Assembly (NCBI RefSeq): GCF_900090205.1
Contig: NZ_LT607802.1
Location: 3,684,548-3,748,547 of the forward strand
Direction: 5' to 3'
DNA from: Vogesella sp. LIG4
Lineage (GTDB): Bacteria > Pseudomonadota > Gammaproteobacteria > Burkholderiales > Chromobacteriaceae
DNA length: 64,000 nucleotides
Numbering within the stretch: the first letter of the stretch is position 1; each line of letters begins with the position of its first letter. Of the stretch, positions 36,629 to 43,530 are shown in pieces. The translations under genes were made by a program, and so were the position numbers. Under the pieces are notes generated by a model. The model was given only the letters and a program-made list of their open reading frames with translations. It ran no database searches and was not told where the DNA came from.

Positions 36629-36674
36629 AGAAAAAGGCCCGCTGCCGGAGCGGAATGCTCCGTGGCAGCGGACC
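36629..36674 (-). terminator. leader terminator of the nirB operon
   Basis: On the minus strand GGTCCGCTGCC pairs with GGCAGCGGGCC (one G-U), with an inner GGAGC/GCTCC stem, then TTTTTCTTTT. Its 5' arm shares GGTCC with hexaloop hairpin P2 (36670-36683), so the two structures are mutually exclusive. Confidence 0.85.
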
Positions 36675-36712
36675 TCTTTGTCCCTGCTCCCGCACCGCCA
36701 TTGGCGCGGGAG
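36670..36712 (-). promoter_or_regulatory. ANTAR-type antiterminator RNA (two hexaloop hairpins) in the nirB leader
   Basis: On the minus strand P1 spans 36712-36687: stem CTCCCGCGCC / GGTGCGGGAG with hexaloop AATGGC. P2 spans 36683-36670: GGAC-AAAGAG-GTCC. Both loops have A at position 1 and G at position 4, the known recognition bases of ANTAR proteins. P2 overlaps the terminator's 5' arm, so NasT binding should prevent termination. Confidence 0.85.
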
Positions 36713-36733
36713 ACCTTTGCGTAGCACTGTTCA

Positions 36734-36748
36734 GCAAGCGGCGTGCCA
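36734..36748 (-). promoter_or_regulatory. sigma-54 promoter of the nirB operon
   Basis: On the minus strand TGGCACGCCGCTTGC matches TGGCACG-N4-TTGC at every conserved position. The predicted start near 36723 lies about ten bases before hairpin P1, which supports both assignments. Confidence 0.85.
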
Positions 36749-36776
36749 GCTTTGGCGGGCGGACCTGAAGTCAGAT

Positions 36777-36898
36777 CACGATCTCGCGAGCTAGGGCGAG
36801 ACAAGGCGAAAACGGCTGAGGAAGCGGAATTTACAAATAGTAAATGAGCAATCCGAAGCCGTTTTTAACGCGGTATCGCCGACGCGCAGCAGATCGTG
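36777..36898. repeat. 122-bp palindromic element copy C
   Basis: Ends are CACGATCT (36777-36784) and AGATCGTG (36891-36898), perfect inverted repeats. Inside, AAAACGGCT (36809-36817) pairs with AGCCGTTTT (36857-36865), and TTTAC/GTAAA pair at the centre. GGGCGAGACAAG (36794-36805) is shared with copy B. It is a non-coding, MITE/REP-like structure inserted just upstream of the nirB promoter. The stretch 36899-36993 beside it shows no gene. Confidence 0.75.
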
Positions 36899-36993
36899 CA
36901 CCGGCTATTAGCAGCCATGCGGCCAACCTCTGCCTTGGCTTGGTGCAGTGCGGCACGAAAACGGGGAACACGCACCATGCCGGCTCCTGCAGG

Positions 36994-37019
36994 CAAAAAA
37001 ATCCCCGGCAAGCCGGGGC
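36994..37019 (-). terminator. terminator after the kinase/phosphatase gene
   Basis: CCCCGGC (37003-37009) / GCCGGGG (37012-37018); on the minus strand followed by ATTTTTTTGCC. Confidence 0.85.
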
Positions 37020-37040
37020 GAAAGGGGAAGTGAACGCGGA

Positions 37041-38705
37041 TCAGTGCTGCAACAGCAGCACATACAGCAACAGCAGGTTGATCAGCAGCGACACCAGCGC
37101 CAGCCGGCGCCACAGCCGCAGCGACAGCCTCTCCGCCCACGGCACGTGCTGGCGGGCGGTGACCGGCTGGCTGTCGCCACGCTCCAGCGCCAGGCGGAAT
37201 TCCTCGGCGGTTTCGAAGCGCCTCGCCGCGTCCGGGTCCACCGCCTTGGCCAGCAGCTTTTCCAGCCACACCGGCACGTCAGGCCGGTGGCGGCTTACCG
37301 GTTGCGGGCTGCCGAACTGCGGCCGCTGGAATGCCTCGATCTCGCCATACGGATAGCGGCCGCACAGCAGCCAGTACAGGGTGACGCCCAGCGCGTACAG
37401 GTCGCTGCCGGCATCCGGCGCAGCGCCATCGAACAGCTGCGGCGCCAGGAAGGACGGCGTGCCCGCCAGCGTGGCGGCCTCCTCGCTGATGCCGGCACAC
37501 CAGGCCACGCCCAGGTCCAGCAGGCGCAACTGGCCGTCGCGCCCCAGGTGCACATTGTCCGGCTTCACGTCGCGGTGCACGATGCCCAGCCGGTGCAGCG
37601 CCGCCAGTGCGCGGCACAGCGCCAGCCCGGTCAGCACCACCTCGGCCACGCCCAGCGGGCCACTGCCGGCGCGTGCGGCCAACGTTGCGCCGTCATACCA
37701 GCGCAGCAGGTAGTACAGGTGGCTGCGCGCCGCCTGCGGCGCCACCTCGGCAAAATATGGCGAGCTGACGCGGCGCTGCAGCCACTCCTCGGCCAGCAGC
37801 GCCTGCGCCGCCTCGCGGTCGCCCGCCAGCGTGGCCGGCAGCGTCTTGAGCACCCAGCGCCGGCCGGCGGCATCGCACACCCGGTAAGCCAGACCGGACG
37901 GCGAGGCATGCAGCCTGTCCTCCACCGTCAGCCCTTCGAACTGCTGGCCGGGTTTGAGCGGCGGTGGCGGCAACAGCGCCTCGCCGCGCGAGAAGGCATC
38001 ATCCAGGTTGGCCGCAGGCAGCTCGTCCACCCGCAGCACCAGCGCCGACACGTTGTCCTGGCTGCCGGCGGCCAGCGCCGCCTCCACCAGCACCGCCGCT
38101 GCCCGTTGCGGGTCGGTATGCAGGCGCAGGGTTTCGTCGATGCGCAGATCGCCCAGCGCGTTCCACACCCCGTCGCACAGCAGCGCGTACACCTCGCCCG
38201 CCGCCAGGTCGCCGTCGCAGAAATCCGCCACCAGGTGCGCATCCAGCCCCAGCGCGCGCTTGAGCACGTGCCGCAGCGACGGCTCCTCCCACACGTGGTC
38301 CTGGGTCAGGCAGCGCAGGCCGTCGCGCCCCAGCTTGTAGACGCGGCAGTCGCCGACGTGGGCGACGGTGAAACGCCGCCCGCGCAGCACCAGCACCGAC
38401 AGTGCCGCCACCAGCGAGCGCCCCTGGCTACGCAGCCAGCGGTTGTGCGCGCCCAGCAGCCGGTCCAGCGCCGCGGCCACCTCCCAGGTTTCCGGCGTGG
38501 CGTAGTAGTCGGCGCACACCGCGCGCACGCTGGAGCTGGCGGCCAGCTTGCCGTCGGCGCAGCCGGACACGCCGTCCGCCAGCGCGAACAGCGCGCCCTT
38601 GCCGGCCAGCTGCTCGCCGTCCGGCAGGCACCAGCCCAGCGCGTCCTCGTTGCGTTCGCGGCGGCCGGGCTGCGACGCCTGGCCGATGGCCAGCTTCAGC
38701 GGCAT
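37041..38705 (-). CDS. PP2C phosphatase-Ser/Thr kinase fusion of the nitrate transporter operon
   Basis: 554 residues. Residues ~1-235 are a PP2C-type phosphatase: RRERNEDALG, FALADGVSG, VAHVGDCRVYKLG, LLCDGVW and SQDNVSALVL supply the metal Asp residues. Residues ~255-510 are a Hanks-type kinase: Lys in RWVLKTLP, catalytic loop HRDVKPDN, DLG in place of DFG, GTPSFLAPQ in place of APE, and SDLYALGVTLYWLLCGRYPY. One C-terminal membrane helix (LVSLLINLLLLYVLLL) anchors it. The ATG lies one base after the transporter stop, so the two are coupled. Such fusions occur in pseudomonad nitrate assimilation clusters. The target is unknown; the transporter is an obvious guess. Confidence 0.9.
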   Translation of the reverse strand: MPLKLAIGQASQPGRRERNEDALGWCLPDGEQLAGKGALFALADGVSGCADGKLAASSSVRAVCADYYATPETWEVAAALDRLLGAHNRWLRSQGRSLVAALSVLVLRGRRFTVAHVGDCRVYKLGRDGLRCLTQDHVWEEPSLRHVLKRALGLDAHLVADFCDGDLAAGEVYALLCDGVWNALGDLRIDETLRLHTDPQRAAAVLVEAALAAGSQDNVSALVLRVDELPAANLDDAFSRGEALLPPPPLKPGQQFEGLTVEDRLHASPSGLAYRVCDAAGRRWVLKTLPATLAGDREAAQALLAEEWLQRRVSSPYFAEVAPQAARSHLYYLLRWYDGATLAARAGSGPLGVAEVVLTGLALCRALAALHRLGIVHRDVKPDNVHLGRDGQLRLLDLGVAWCAGISEEAATLAGTPSFLAPQLFDGAAPDAGSDLYALGVTLYWLLCGRYPYGEIEAFQRPQFGSPQPVSRHRPDVPVWLEKLLAKAVDPDAARRFETAEEFRLALERGDSQPVTARQHVPWAERLSLRLWRRLALVSLLINLLLLYVLLLQH

Positions 38706-38706
38706 G

Positions 38707-39918
38707 TCACACCCGCGCCGCGGTGATGCTGGACGAGCCCCAGGTGGTGCGCCAGCGCAGTTTCACCGCGTACAGGCCCACCCAGGCCACCAGGCCCAGG
38801 CTGGCGAACAGCCACAGCCCCAGCTGGTAGTTGCCCAGCTGTTGCTTGACCAGGCCCAGCCCTGCGGCCAACAGGAAGCCGCCGATGCCGCCGGCCATGC
38901 CGATCAGCCCGGTCATCACGCCGATCTCCTTGCGAAAGCGCTGCGGCACCAGCTGGAACACCGCACCGTTACCGCAGCCCAGCGCCAGCATGGCACCCAC
39001 GAACAGCGCCAGCGCCAGCTGCACCTGCGGCAGGTTGAAGCCGACGGTGGCGATCAGCAGCGCCGCCACGGTGTACACCACCAGCAGGGTGCGGATGCCG
39101 CCGATGCGGTCGGCCAGCGCGCCGCCCAGCGGGCGCATCAGCGAGCCGGCGAACACGCAGGCCGCGGTGTAGTAGCCGGCGGTGACCGCGCCCAGGCCGT
39201 ACTGGTCGTGGAAGTAGCCGGGCAAGGCGCTGGCCAGGCCGGAGAAGCCGCCGAAGGTCACGCAGTAGAAGAACATGAACCACCAGCTGTCCTTGTCGCC
39301 CAGCACGCGCAGATAGTCGGCCAGGGCCTTGGGCGCCGGGCGCTGCGGCGCATTTTTGGCGAGCAGGCAGAACAGCACGAACACCACGCCCAGCGGCAGG
39401 ATCGCCATGCCGAACACGTTCACCCAGCCAAAGGCTGCGGCCAACCCTGGCGCCAGCAGCGCCGCCAGCACGGTGCCGGAGTTGCCGGCGCCGGCGATGC
39501 CCATCGCCTTGCCCTGGTGCTCGGGCGGGTACCACTGCGAAGCGAGCGGCAGCGCCACGGCAAAGGCCGCGCCGGCCACGCCGAGGAACACGCCCAGCAG
39601 CAGCGCCTGCTGCAGGCTGTGGATGCCATGCAGCCAGGCCACGCCCAGTGCCGCCATCACCACCAGCTGGCCGATGATGCCGGCGGTGCGCGCCGACAGG
39701 CGGTCCACCACCAGGCCCATGCCGAAGCGCAGGATGGCGCCGGCCAGAATCGGCGTGGCCACCATCAGGCCGCGCTGCTGCGCGGAAAGATGCAGCGCGT
39801 CGGCGATCTGGATCCCCAGCGGCCCCAGGATGTACCACACCATGAAACTGAGATCGAAATACAGAAACGCCATCAGCAGCGTGGGGGTATGCCCCGCTTT
39901 CCAGAAGTCCTTGCTCAT
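38707..39918 (-). CDS. NarK/NasA-type nitrate/nitrite MFS transporter
   Basis: 403 residues from ATG 39918 (GGGAG upstream); twelve membrane spans. The nitrate-nitrite porter family is indicated by FWKAGHTPTLLMAFLYFDLSFMVWYILGPLG at the N-terminus and the two Gly-rich signatures AGAGNSGT and GLIGMAGGIGGFLLA, with Arg residues in helices 2 and 8 (LRFGMGLVVDR, SLMRPLGG). It imports nitrate for NasA. The operon starts with its own sigma-54 promoter and ANTAR leader and continues into the kinase/phosphatase gene. Confidence 0.92.
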   Translation of the reverse strand: MSKDFWKAGHTPTLLMAFLYFDLSFMVWYILGPLGIQIADALHLSAQQRGLMVATPILAGAILRFGMGLVVDRLSARTAGIIGQLVVMAALGVAWLHGIHSLQQALLLGVFLGVAGAAFAVALPLASQWYPPEHQGKAMGIAGAGNSGTVLAALLAPGLAAAFGWVNVFGMAILPLGVVFVLFCLLAKNAPQRPAPKALADYLRVLGDKDSWWFMFFYCVTFGGFSGLASALPGYFHDQYGLGAVTAGYYTAACVFAGSLMRPLGGALADRIGGIRTLLVVYTVAALLIATVGFNLPQVQLALALFVGAMLALGCGNGAVFQLVPQRFRKEIGVMTGLIGMAGGIGGFLLAAGLGLVKQQLGNYQLGLWLFASLGLVAWVGLYAVKLRWRTTWGSSSITAARV

Positions 39919-39948
39919 CGTTTGTTGCTCCCTTGCCATCGCCACAAA

Positions 39949-39994
39949 AAAGCAAAAAGGCCCGCGACGCAGCGTATGCGCTGCGCGGCGGACC
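39949..39994 (-). terminator. leader terminator of the nitrate transporter operon
   Basis: On the minus strand GGTCCGC...GCGCAGCG pairs with CGCTGC...GCGGGCC, then TTTTTGCTTTTTT. The 5' arm overlaps hairpin P2 (39990-40003), exactly as in the nirB leader. Confidence 0.85.
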
Positions 39995-40035
39995 TCTTTG
40001 TCCTGCCCCGGTTGCCGCCATTGGCCGCCGGAACC
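39990..40035 (-). promoter_or_regulatory. ANTAR-type antiterminator RNA in the nitrate transporter leader
   Basis: Minus strand: P1 (within 40035-40007) closes the hexaloop AATGGC with GCC/GGC and an outer CCGG or GGTT/AACC stem. P2 (40003-39990) is GGAC-AAAGAG-GTCC. Both loops are identical to those of the nirB leader, although the stems differ, which argues for selection on loop recognition. Confidence 0.85.
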
Positions 40036-40048
40036 TTGTTGCAGTACA

Positions 40049-40063
40049 GCAAACGGCGTGCCT
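40049..40063 (-). promoter_or_regulatory. sigma-54 promoter of the nitrate transporter operon
   Basis: Minus strand AGGCACGCCGTTTGC differs from consensus only at the first base and keeps GG-N10-GC. The predicted start near 40038 is three bases before P1. GGTGC-N6-GCACC at 40125-40140 upstream is a possible activator site, though its arms are in the opposite order to NtrC sites. Confidence 0.75.
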
Positions 40064-40190
40064 GCCTGCACGGGCAGCAAATCCCTGTTCTGGCGGCGTT
40101 TTTACCGCTTTGCCGCCAGCATCTGGTGCATGTACGCACCGAAGCGGGTCTGCCACGGCCCGGAATGGGCCGCTTTGTAACAAAACGATA

Positions 40191-40225
40191 TCAAGAGTGA
40201 TTCTCGTTGATGTTTGCGATACAAT
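40191..40225 (+). promoter_or_regulatory. Fur-like box and promoter of the iron uptake pair
   Basis: TCAAGAGTGATTCTCGTTGA (40191-40210), read in reverse, contains GAGAATCACTCTTG, which resembles the Fur box GATAATGATTATCATTATC. A -10-like TACAAT follows at 40220-40225. Iron repression of the downstream genes is likely. Confidence 0.55.
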
Positions 40226-40269
40226 CCCGCCACAACAACCAACCAAGCAACGTTTTCACGGAGTCTTCC

Positions 40270-40593
40270 ATGCGCAAGATCATCGCTGCCGTCGCCCTGT
40301 CCACCCTGGCCCTGTCCGCTTTCGCCGCCGACAACATCGTCAAGCTGAGCGTTGATGAAAACGGCTTCAACCCGAAGCAGCTGAACGTTACCGCCGGTCA
40401 GGACTTCGTGATCGAAGTACAGAACGGCAGCAAGAAAGCCATCGAGTTCGAAAGCAAGCCGCTGCGCGTGGAAAAAGTGATCGCCGCCGGCAAGACCGTG
40501 CAGCTGAAAGTGAAAGCGCTGAAGGCCGGCAGCTACAAGTTCGTCAACGAATTCAACGAAGACAAGGTCAAGGGCGAGATCGTCGCCAAGTAA
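40270..40593 (+). CDS. periplasmic cupredoxin-domain protein partnered with FTR1
   Basis: 107 residues from ATG 40270. Signal peptide MRKIIAAVALSTLALSAFA, then an EfeO-like cupredoxin fold (NIVKLSVDENGFNPKQLNVTAGQDFVIEVQNGSKKAIEFES). The classical type-1 copper ligands (Cys and the C-terminal His) are absent, as in many EfeO-type cupredoxins. It probably binds or delivers iron or copper in the periplasm for the FTR1 permease 36 bases downstream. Confidence 0.85.
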   Translation: MRKIIAAVALSTLALSAFAADNIVKLSVDENGFNPKQLNVTAGQDFVIEVQNGSKKAIEFESKPLRVEKVIAAGKTVQLKVKALKAGSYKFVNEFNEDKVKGEIVAK

Positions 40594-40629
40594 TCCACGC
40601 CACAGTCGCAAGCAAAACGGGCACGCAAT

Positions 40630-41439
40630 ATGGGTAACGCTCTGTTCATCGTCTGGCGGGAAACCGTCGAAGCCATGCTGGTGGTAGGCATTCTGCACAG
40701 CTGGCTGAAACAACACGGCCACCGCACCGGCATGCGCTACCTGTGGGGTGGCGTGGCGGCCGGCGTGGGTCTGGCCATCCTGCTGGCCTTCGCCATCGTC
40801 GGCGTGGCCGATGTGCTCAGCGACACCGGCCTGGAATACTTCCAGCTGGGCATGGTGAGCGTGGCCGCCGCACTGATCGTGCAGATGGTGTTCTGGATGC
40901 GCGCCCACGGCCGCAAGCTCAAACGCGAGCTGGAAAGCAGCCTGGCCGACGCGCAGCAGAACGCCAACTGGTGGGGCATGCTCATCGTGGTGGCGCTGGC
41001 GGTATCGCGCGAAAGCTCGGAGGCGGTGGTGTTCCTCTACGGCCTGGGCTCCGGCGAAGGCGGCAACCCGCTGTTCTGGCTGATGCTGCCGCTGGGCGTA
41101 CTGCTGGCCTGGGGCACCTTCTGGCTGTTGCAGCAGAGCAGCCGCTTCCTCACCTGGCAGCGCTTCTTCCGCATCAGCGAAGTATTGCTGCTGCTGTTGG
41201 CCGCATCGCTGCTGGTGAACGCCAGCGAGCGGGCGATCAACCTGAACCTGCTGCCGACCCTGCTGGACCCGGTGTGGGACAGCAGCCGCCTGTTGAGCGA
41301 CAGCGGCAGCCTGGGTGGCTTCATCGCCAACTTCACCGGCTATCGCGCCCAGCCGTCGCTGAGCCTGGTCCTGGTCTACGCGCTGTTCTGGCTGGCGGTA
41401 GTCGTCGGCCTGCGCCACCAGGCGCGCAAGGCAGCCTGA
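40630..41439 (+). CDS. FTR1-family high-affinity iron permease
   Basis: 269 residues with seven membrane spans. The two iron-binding REXXE motifs are intact: Arg10-Glu-Thr-Val-Glu14 and Arg127-Glu-Ser-Ser-Glu131. It imports iron across the inner membrane. The set here is minimal (cupredoxin plus permease); an EfeB-like peroxidase is not adjacent. Upstream control is probably by Fur. Confidence 0.92.
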   Translation: MGNALFIVWRETVEAMLVVGILHSWLKQHGHRTGMRYLWGGVAAGVGLAILLAFAIVGVADVLSDTGLEYFQLGMVSVAAALIVQMVFWMRAHGRKLKRELESSLADAQQNANWWGMLIVVALAVSRESSEAVVFLYGLGSGEGGNPLFWLMLPLGVLLAWGTFWLLQQSSRFLTWQRFFRISEVLLLLLAASLLVNASERAINLNLLPTLLDPVWDSSRLLSDSGSLGGFIANFTGYRAQPSLSLVLVYALFWLAVVVGLRHQARKAA

Positions 41440-41460
41440 CAGCCACTGCCCGGCCCGAAC

Positions 41461-41498
41461 AAAAACGCCGCGCCCTCGTTACGAGGCGCGGCGTTTTT
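41461..41498. terminator. bidirectional terminator between FTR1 and nasS
   Basis: An uninterrupted inverted repeat (AAAAACGCCGCGCC... mirrored by ...GGCGCGGCGTTTTT) with a TTA loop, serving both convergent genes. Confidence 0.9.
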
Positions 41499-41519
41499 CA
41501 TGCCGGGCCGCCCGGCTTT

Positions 41520-42668
41520 TTATTGCCTGGCCACAGCGGCAGCGCCCTGCACGGCGAAGCCGGCTGCGTAGCCGGCCGGGTCGCGCCCGTCCCACACCAC
41601 GCCGTCCATCAGCCGGCTGCTGCGCATGCTGCTGGCCGGCAGCGGCACCCCGGCCAGCGCCGCGCCCTGCTGGTACAGCGCCACATGGTTGATGCTGCGC
41701 GCCAGTGCCAGGTAGTCCGGCTCCTGCGGCAACAGCCCCCAGCGGCGGTACTGGGTAAGAAACCACATGCCGTCGGACAGGTAGGGGTAGTTCACCCGCC
41801 CGTCGTCGAAACACTTCAGCCCGCCCGCCACGCAGGTGCCGGACAGCCCGGCATTGAGCACCGCGGCCGGCAGCGGCAGGCCGCCCTTTTCTTCCAGCAA
41901 TGCGGCCACCTGCTCGCGGTTGCGTACGTCGTCGACAAAGCGCGAGGCGTCCAGCAGCGCGGCAATCAGCGCACTGGCGGTGCCAGGGTTGGCCGCAGCC
42001 CAGTCGGCAGTGGCGCCCAGCACCTTTTCCGGGTGATCCGGCCAGATGTCGCCACTGCTGGCGATGGTGAAGCCGACGCCTTCGGCGGCCCCCAGGCTGT
42101 GCCATGGTTCGCCGGCGCAGTAGCCGTCCATCTGCCCGGCACGCAGCGCCGCCACCATCAGCGGCGGTGGCACCACGATGCTTTTCACGTCGCGCAGCGG
42201 GTGGATGCCAAGCGCGGCCAGCCAGTAGTACAGCCACATGGCGTGGGTGCCGGTGGGAAAGGTCTGCGCAAAGGTGAACCGGCGCGCATCGCGCCGGATG
42301 CGCCGCGCCAGGTCGTCGCCGCTTTTCACGCCTTCCGCCGCCAGCTGCGCCGCCAGGGTGATGCCCTGCCCGTTCTGGTTCAACGTCATCAGCACCGCCA
42401 TATCGCGCTGCATGCCGCCCAGCCCCAGGTGCACGCCGTACATCAGGCCGTACAAGGCATGCGCGGCGTCCAGCTCGCCGGTGAGCAGCCCGTCGCGCAC
42501 CGCGGCCCAGCTGCCCGCACGCGCGGGCAGGATGCGGATGCCGTAGCGCTGGTCGAAGCCAAGTTCGGCGGCCACGATCACCGCGGCGCAATCGGTCAGC
42601 GGCAGGTAGCCCACCCTGACTTCGGTTTTCTCCGGCTTGCCGGCCGGCAGCGTGTTGCCTGCATTCAA
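41520..42668 (-). CDS. nasS: nitrate/nitrite sensor protein NasS
   Basis: 382 residues from TTG 42668, chosen for AAGGAG eight bases upstream; an ATG at 42749, seven bases after nasT, is the alternative but has no ribosome site. It is a NrtA/CmpA-type nitrate-binding fold (VRVGYLPLTDCAAVIVAAELGFDQRYGI, then YCAGEPWHSLGAAEGVGFTIASSGDIW) without a signal peptide, so it is cytoplasmic. In the known NasST systems NasS sequesters NasT until nitrate or nitrite binds. It follows nasT directly, and both target leaders lie in this window. Confidence 0.88.
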   Translation of the reverse strand: MNAGNTLPAGKPEKTEVRVGYLPLTDCAAVIVAAELGFDQRYGIRILPARAGSWAAVRDGLLTGELDAAHALYGLMYGVHLGLGGMQRDMAVLMTLNQNGQGITLAAQLAAEGVKSGDDLARRIRRDARRFTFAQTFPTGTHAMWLYYWLAALGIHPLRDVKSIVVPPPLMVAALRAGQMDGYCAGEPWHSLGAAEGVGFTIASSGDIWPDHPEKVLGATADWAAANPGTASALIAALLDASRFVDDVRNREQVAALLEEKGGLPLPAAVLNAGLSGTCVAGGLKCFDDGRVNYPYLSDGMWFLTQYRRWGLLPQEPDYLALARSINHVALYQQGAALAGVPLPASSMRSSRLMDGVVWDGRDPAGYAAGFAVQGAAAVARQ

Positions 42669-42756
42669 CGGCTGTACTCCTTGTTCGCTCTGGTTCGGCG
42701 GCCCGCGCCGCGCACCGTGATGGCGCGGTGACGCACCATGGCGTGGCATGGCGGCA

Positions 42757-43335
42757 TCATGACTGCAGCCACTCGGCCAGGCTGATGATCTCCTGCGCCA
42801 CGTCCGCCAGTTTCTTCTGCTGTTTCATGGCGCGTTCGCGCAGCTGCTTGTAGGCGCTGGCTTCGTCCAGGCCCTTCATCTGCATCAGCAGGCCCTTGGC
42901 TTTTTCGATGAGTTTGCGCTCCGCCAGCTGGCGCTGGGCGTCGGCCAGCTCGGCACGGCGCGTCTGTTCGATATGGTTGCGTTCGATGGCCACTTCCAGC
43001 ACGGTCTGGATGCGGCTGCTTTCCACCTGCCCCACCACATAGGCGGCCACGCCGGCCTGCAAGGCGGCGCGCATGGTTTCGCGGCTGTCGTCGCCGGTGA
43101 ACATCACCACCGGCTGGCCATGGCTGGCGCCCATCACGCACACCTGTTCCAGCATGTCGCGCGCGGGCGCATCGCTGTCGATCAGCACCACGTCCGGCCG
43201 GGCGGCGGCCAGCACGTCCGCCAGCTGCGGGGTGGCCTCCACCTCCGCCACCACGCGCACGCCGGCCGCGGCCAGCGCCTCCCGCAACGCTGTCACCCTG
43301 CCTGATCCGTCATTGACCAACATCACCGTCAGCAC
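42757..43335 (-). CDS. nasT: ANTAR-domain antitermination response regulator NasT
   Basis: 192 residues from GTG 43335, selected for AAGGA eight bases upstream and because homologs start a few residues before the LVND strand; ATG 43323 is the alternative. A receiver-like domain (~1-120; VVLIDSDAPARDM) is followed by a coiled coil (VAIERNHIEQTRRAELADAQRQLAERK) and the RNA-binding ANTAR domain (LIEKAKGLLMQMKGLDEASAYKQLRERAMKQQKKLADVAQEII). It should bind the two-hexaloop leaders of the nirB and transporter operons and stop termination. Confidence 0.92.
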   Translation of the reverse strand: MLTVMLVNDGSGRVTALREALAAAGVRVVAEVEATPQLADVLAAARPDVVLIDSDAPARDMLEQVCVMGASHGQPVVMFTGDDSRETMRAALQAGVAAYVVGQVESSRIQTVLEVAIERNHIEQTRRAELADAQRQLAERKLIEKAKGLLMQMKGLDEASAYKQLRERAMKQQKKLADVAQEIISLAEWLQS

Positions 43336-43449
43336 CGCCGTGATCCTTGTCTGCCTGTAGTCATGCTTCAGCAGCAGCAAGCGGCATGCCAACAAGGCGC
43401 CGGCATGCGCCGCCGGCTAGTCTGGTCACCGCCGACCGTCGAAAACGGC

Positions 43450-43478
43450 AAAGCCCTTGCGCGCTGCGCAAGGGCTTT
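43450..43478 (-). terminator. hairpin after the 43.5-45.0 kb diguanylate cyclase gene
   Basis: AAAGCCCTTGCGC (43450-43462) / GCGCAAGGGCTTT (43466-43478), perfect 13-bp stem; on the minus strand it is followed by TGCCGTTTTC. Confidence 0.7.
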
Positions 43479-43530
43479 GTCAGTACGCCGGGTGGCATGT
43501 CGCCTGGAACCCGGTTCGTTGGCTTATGGC

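Noticed and set aside
33659..36724. 1021-codon plus-strand frame opposite nirB and nirD
   Set aside because: Low-complexity His/Ala/Leu translation; nirB and nirD account for the region.
40019..40030. ATTGGCCGCCGG as a further copy of the interspersed motif
   Set aside because: It lacks the GTTGG core and belongs to the P1 hairpin of the transporter leader, which explains it.
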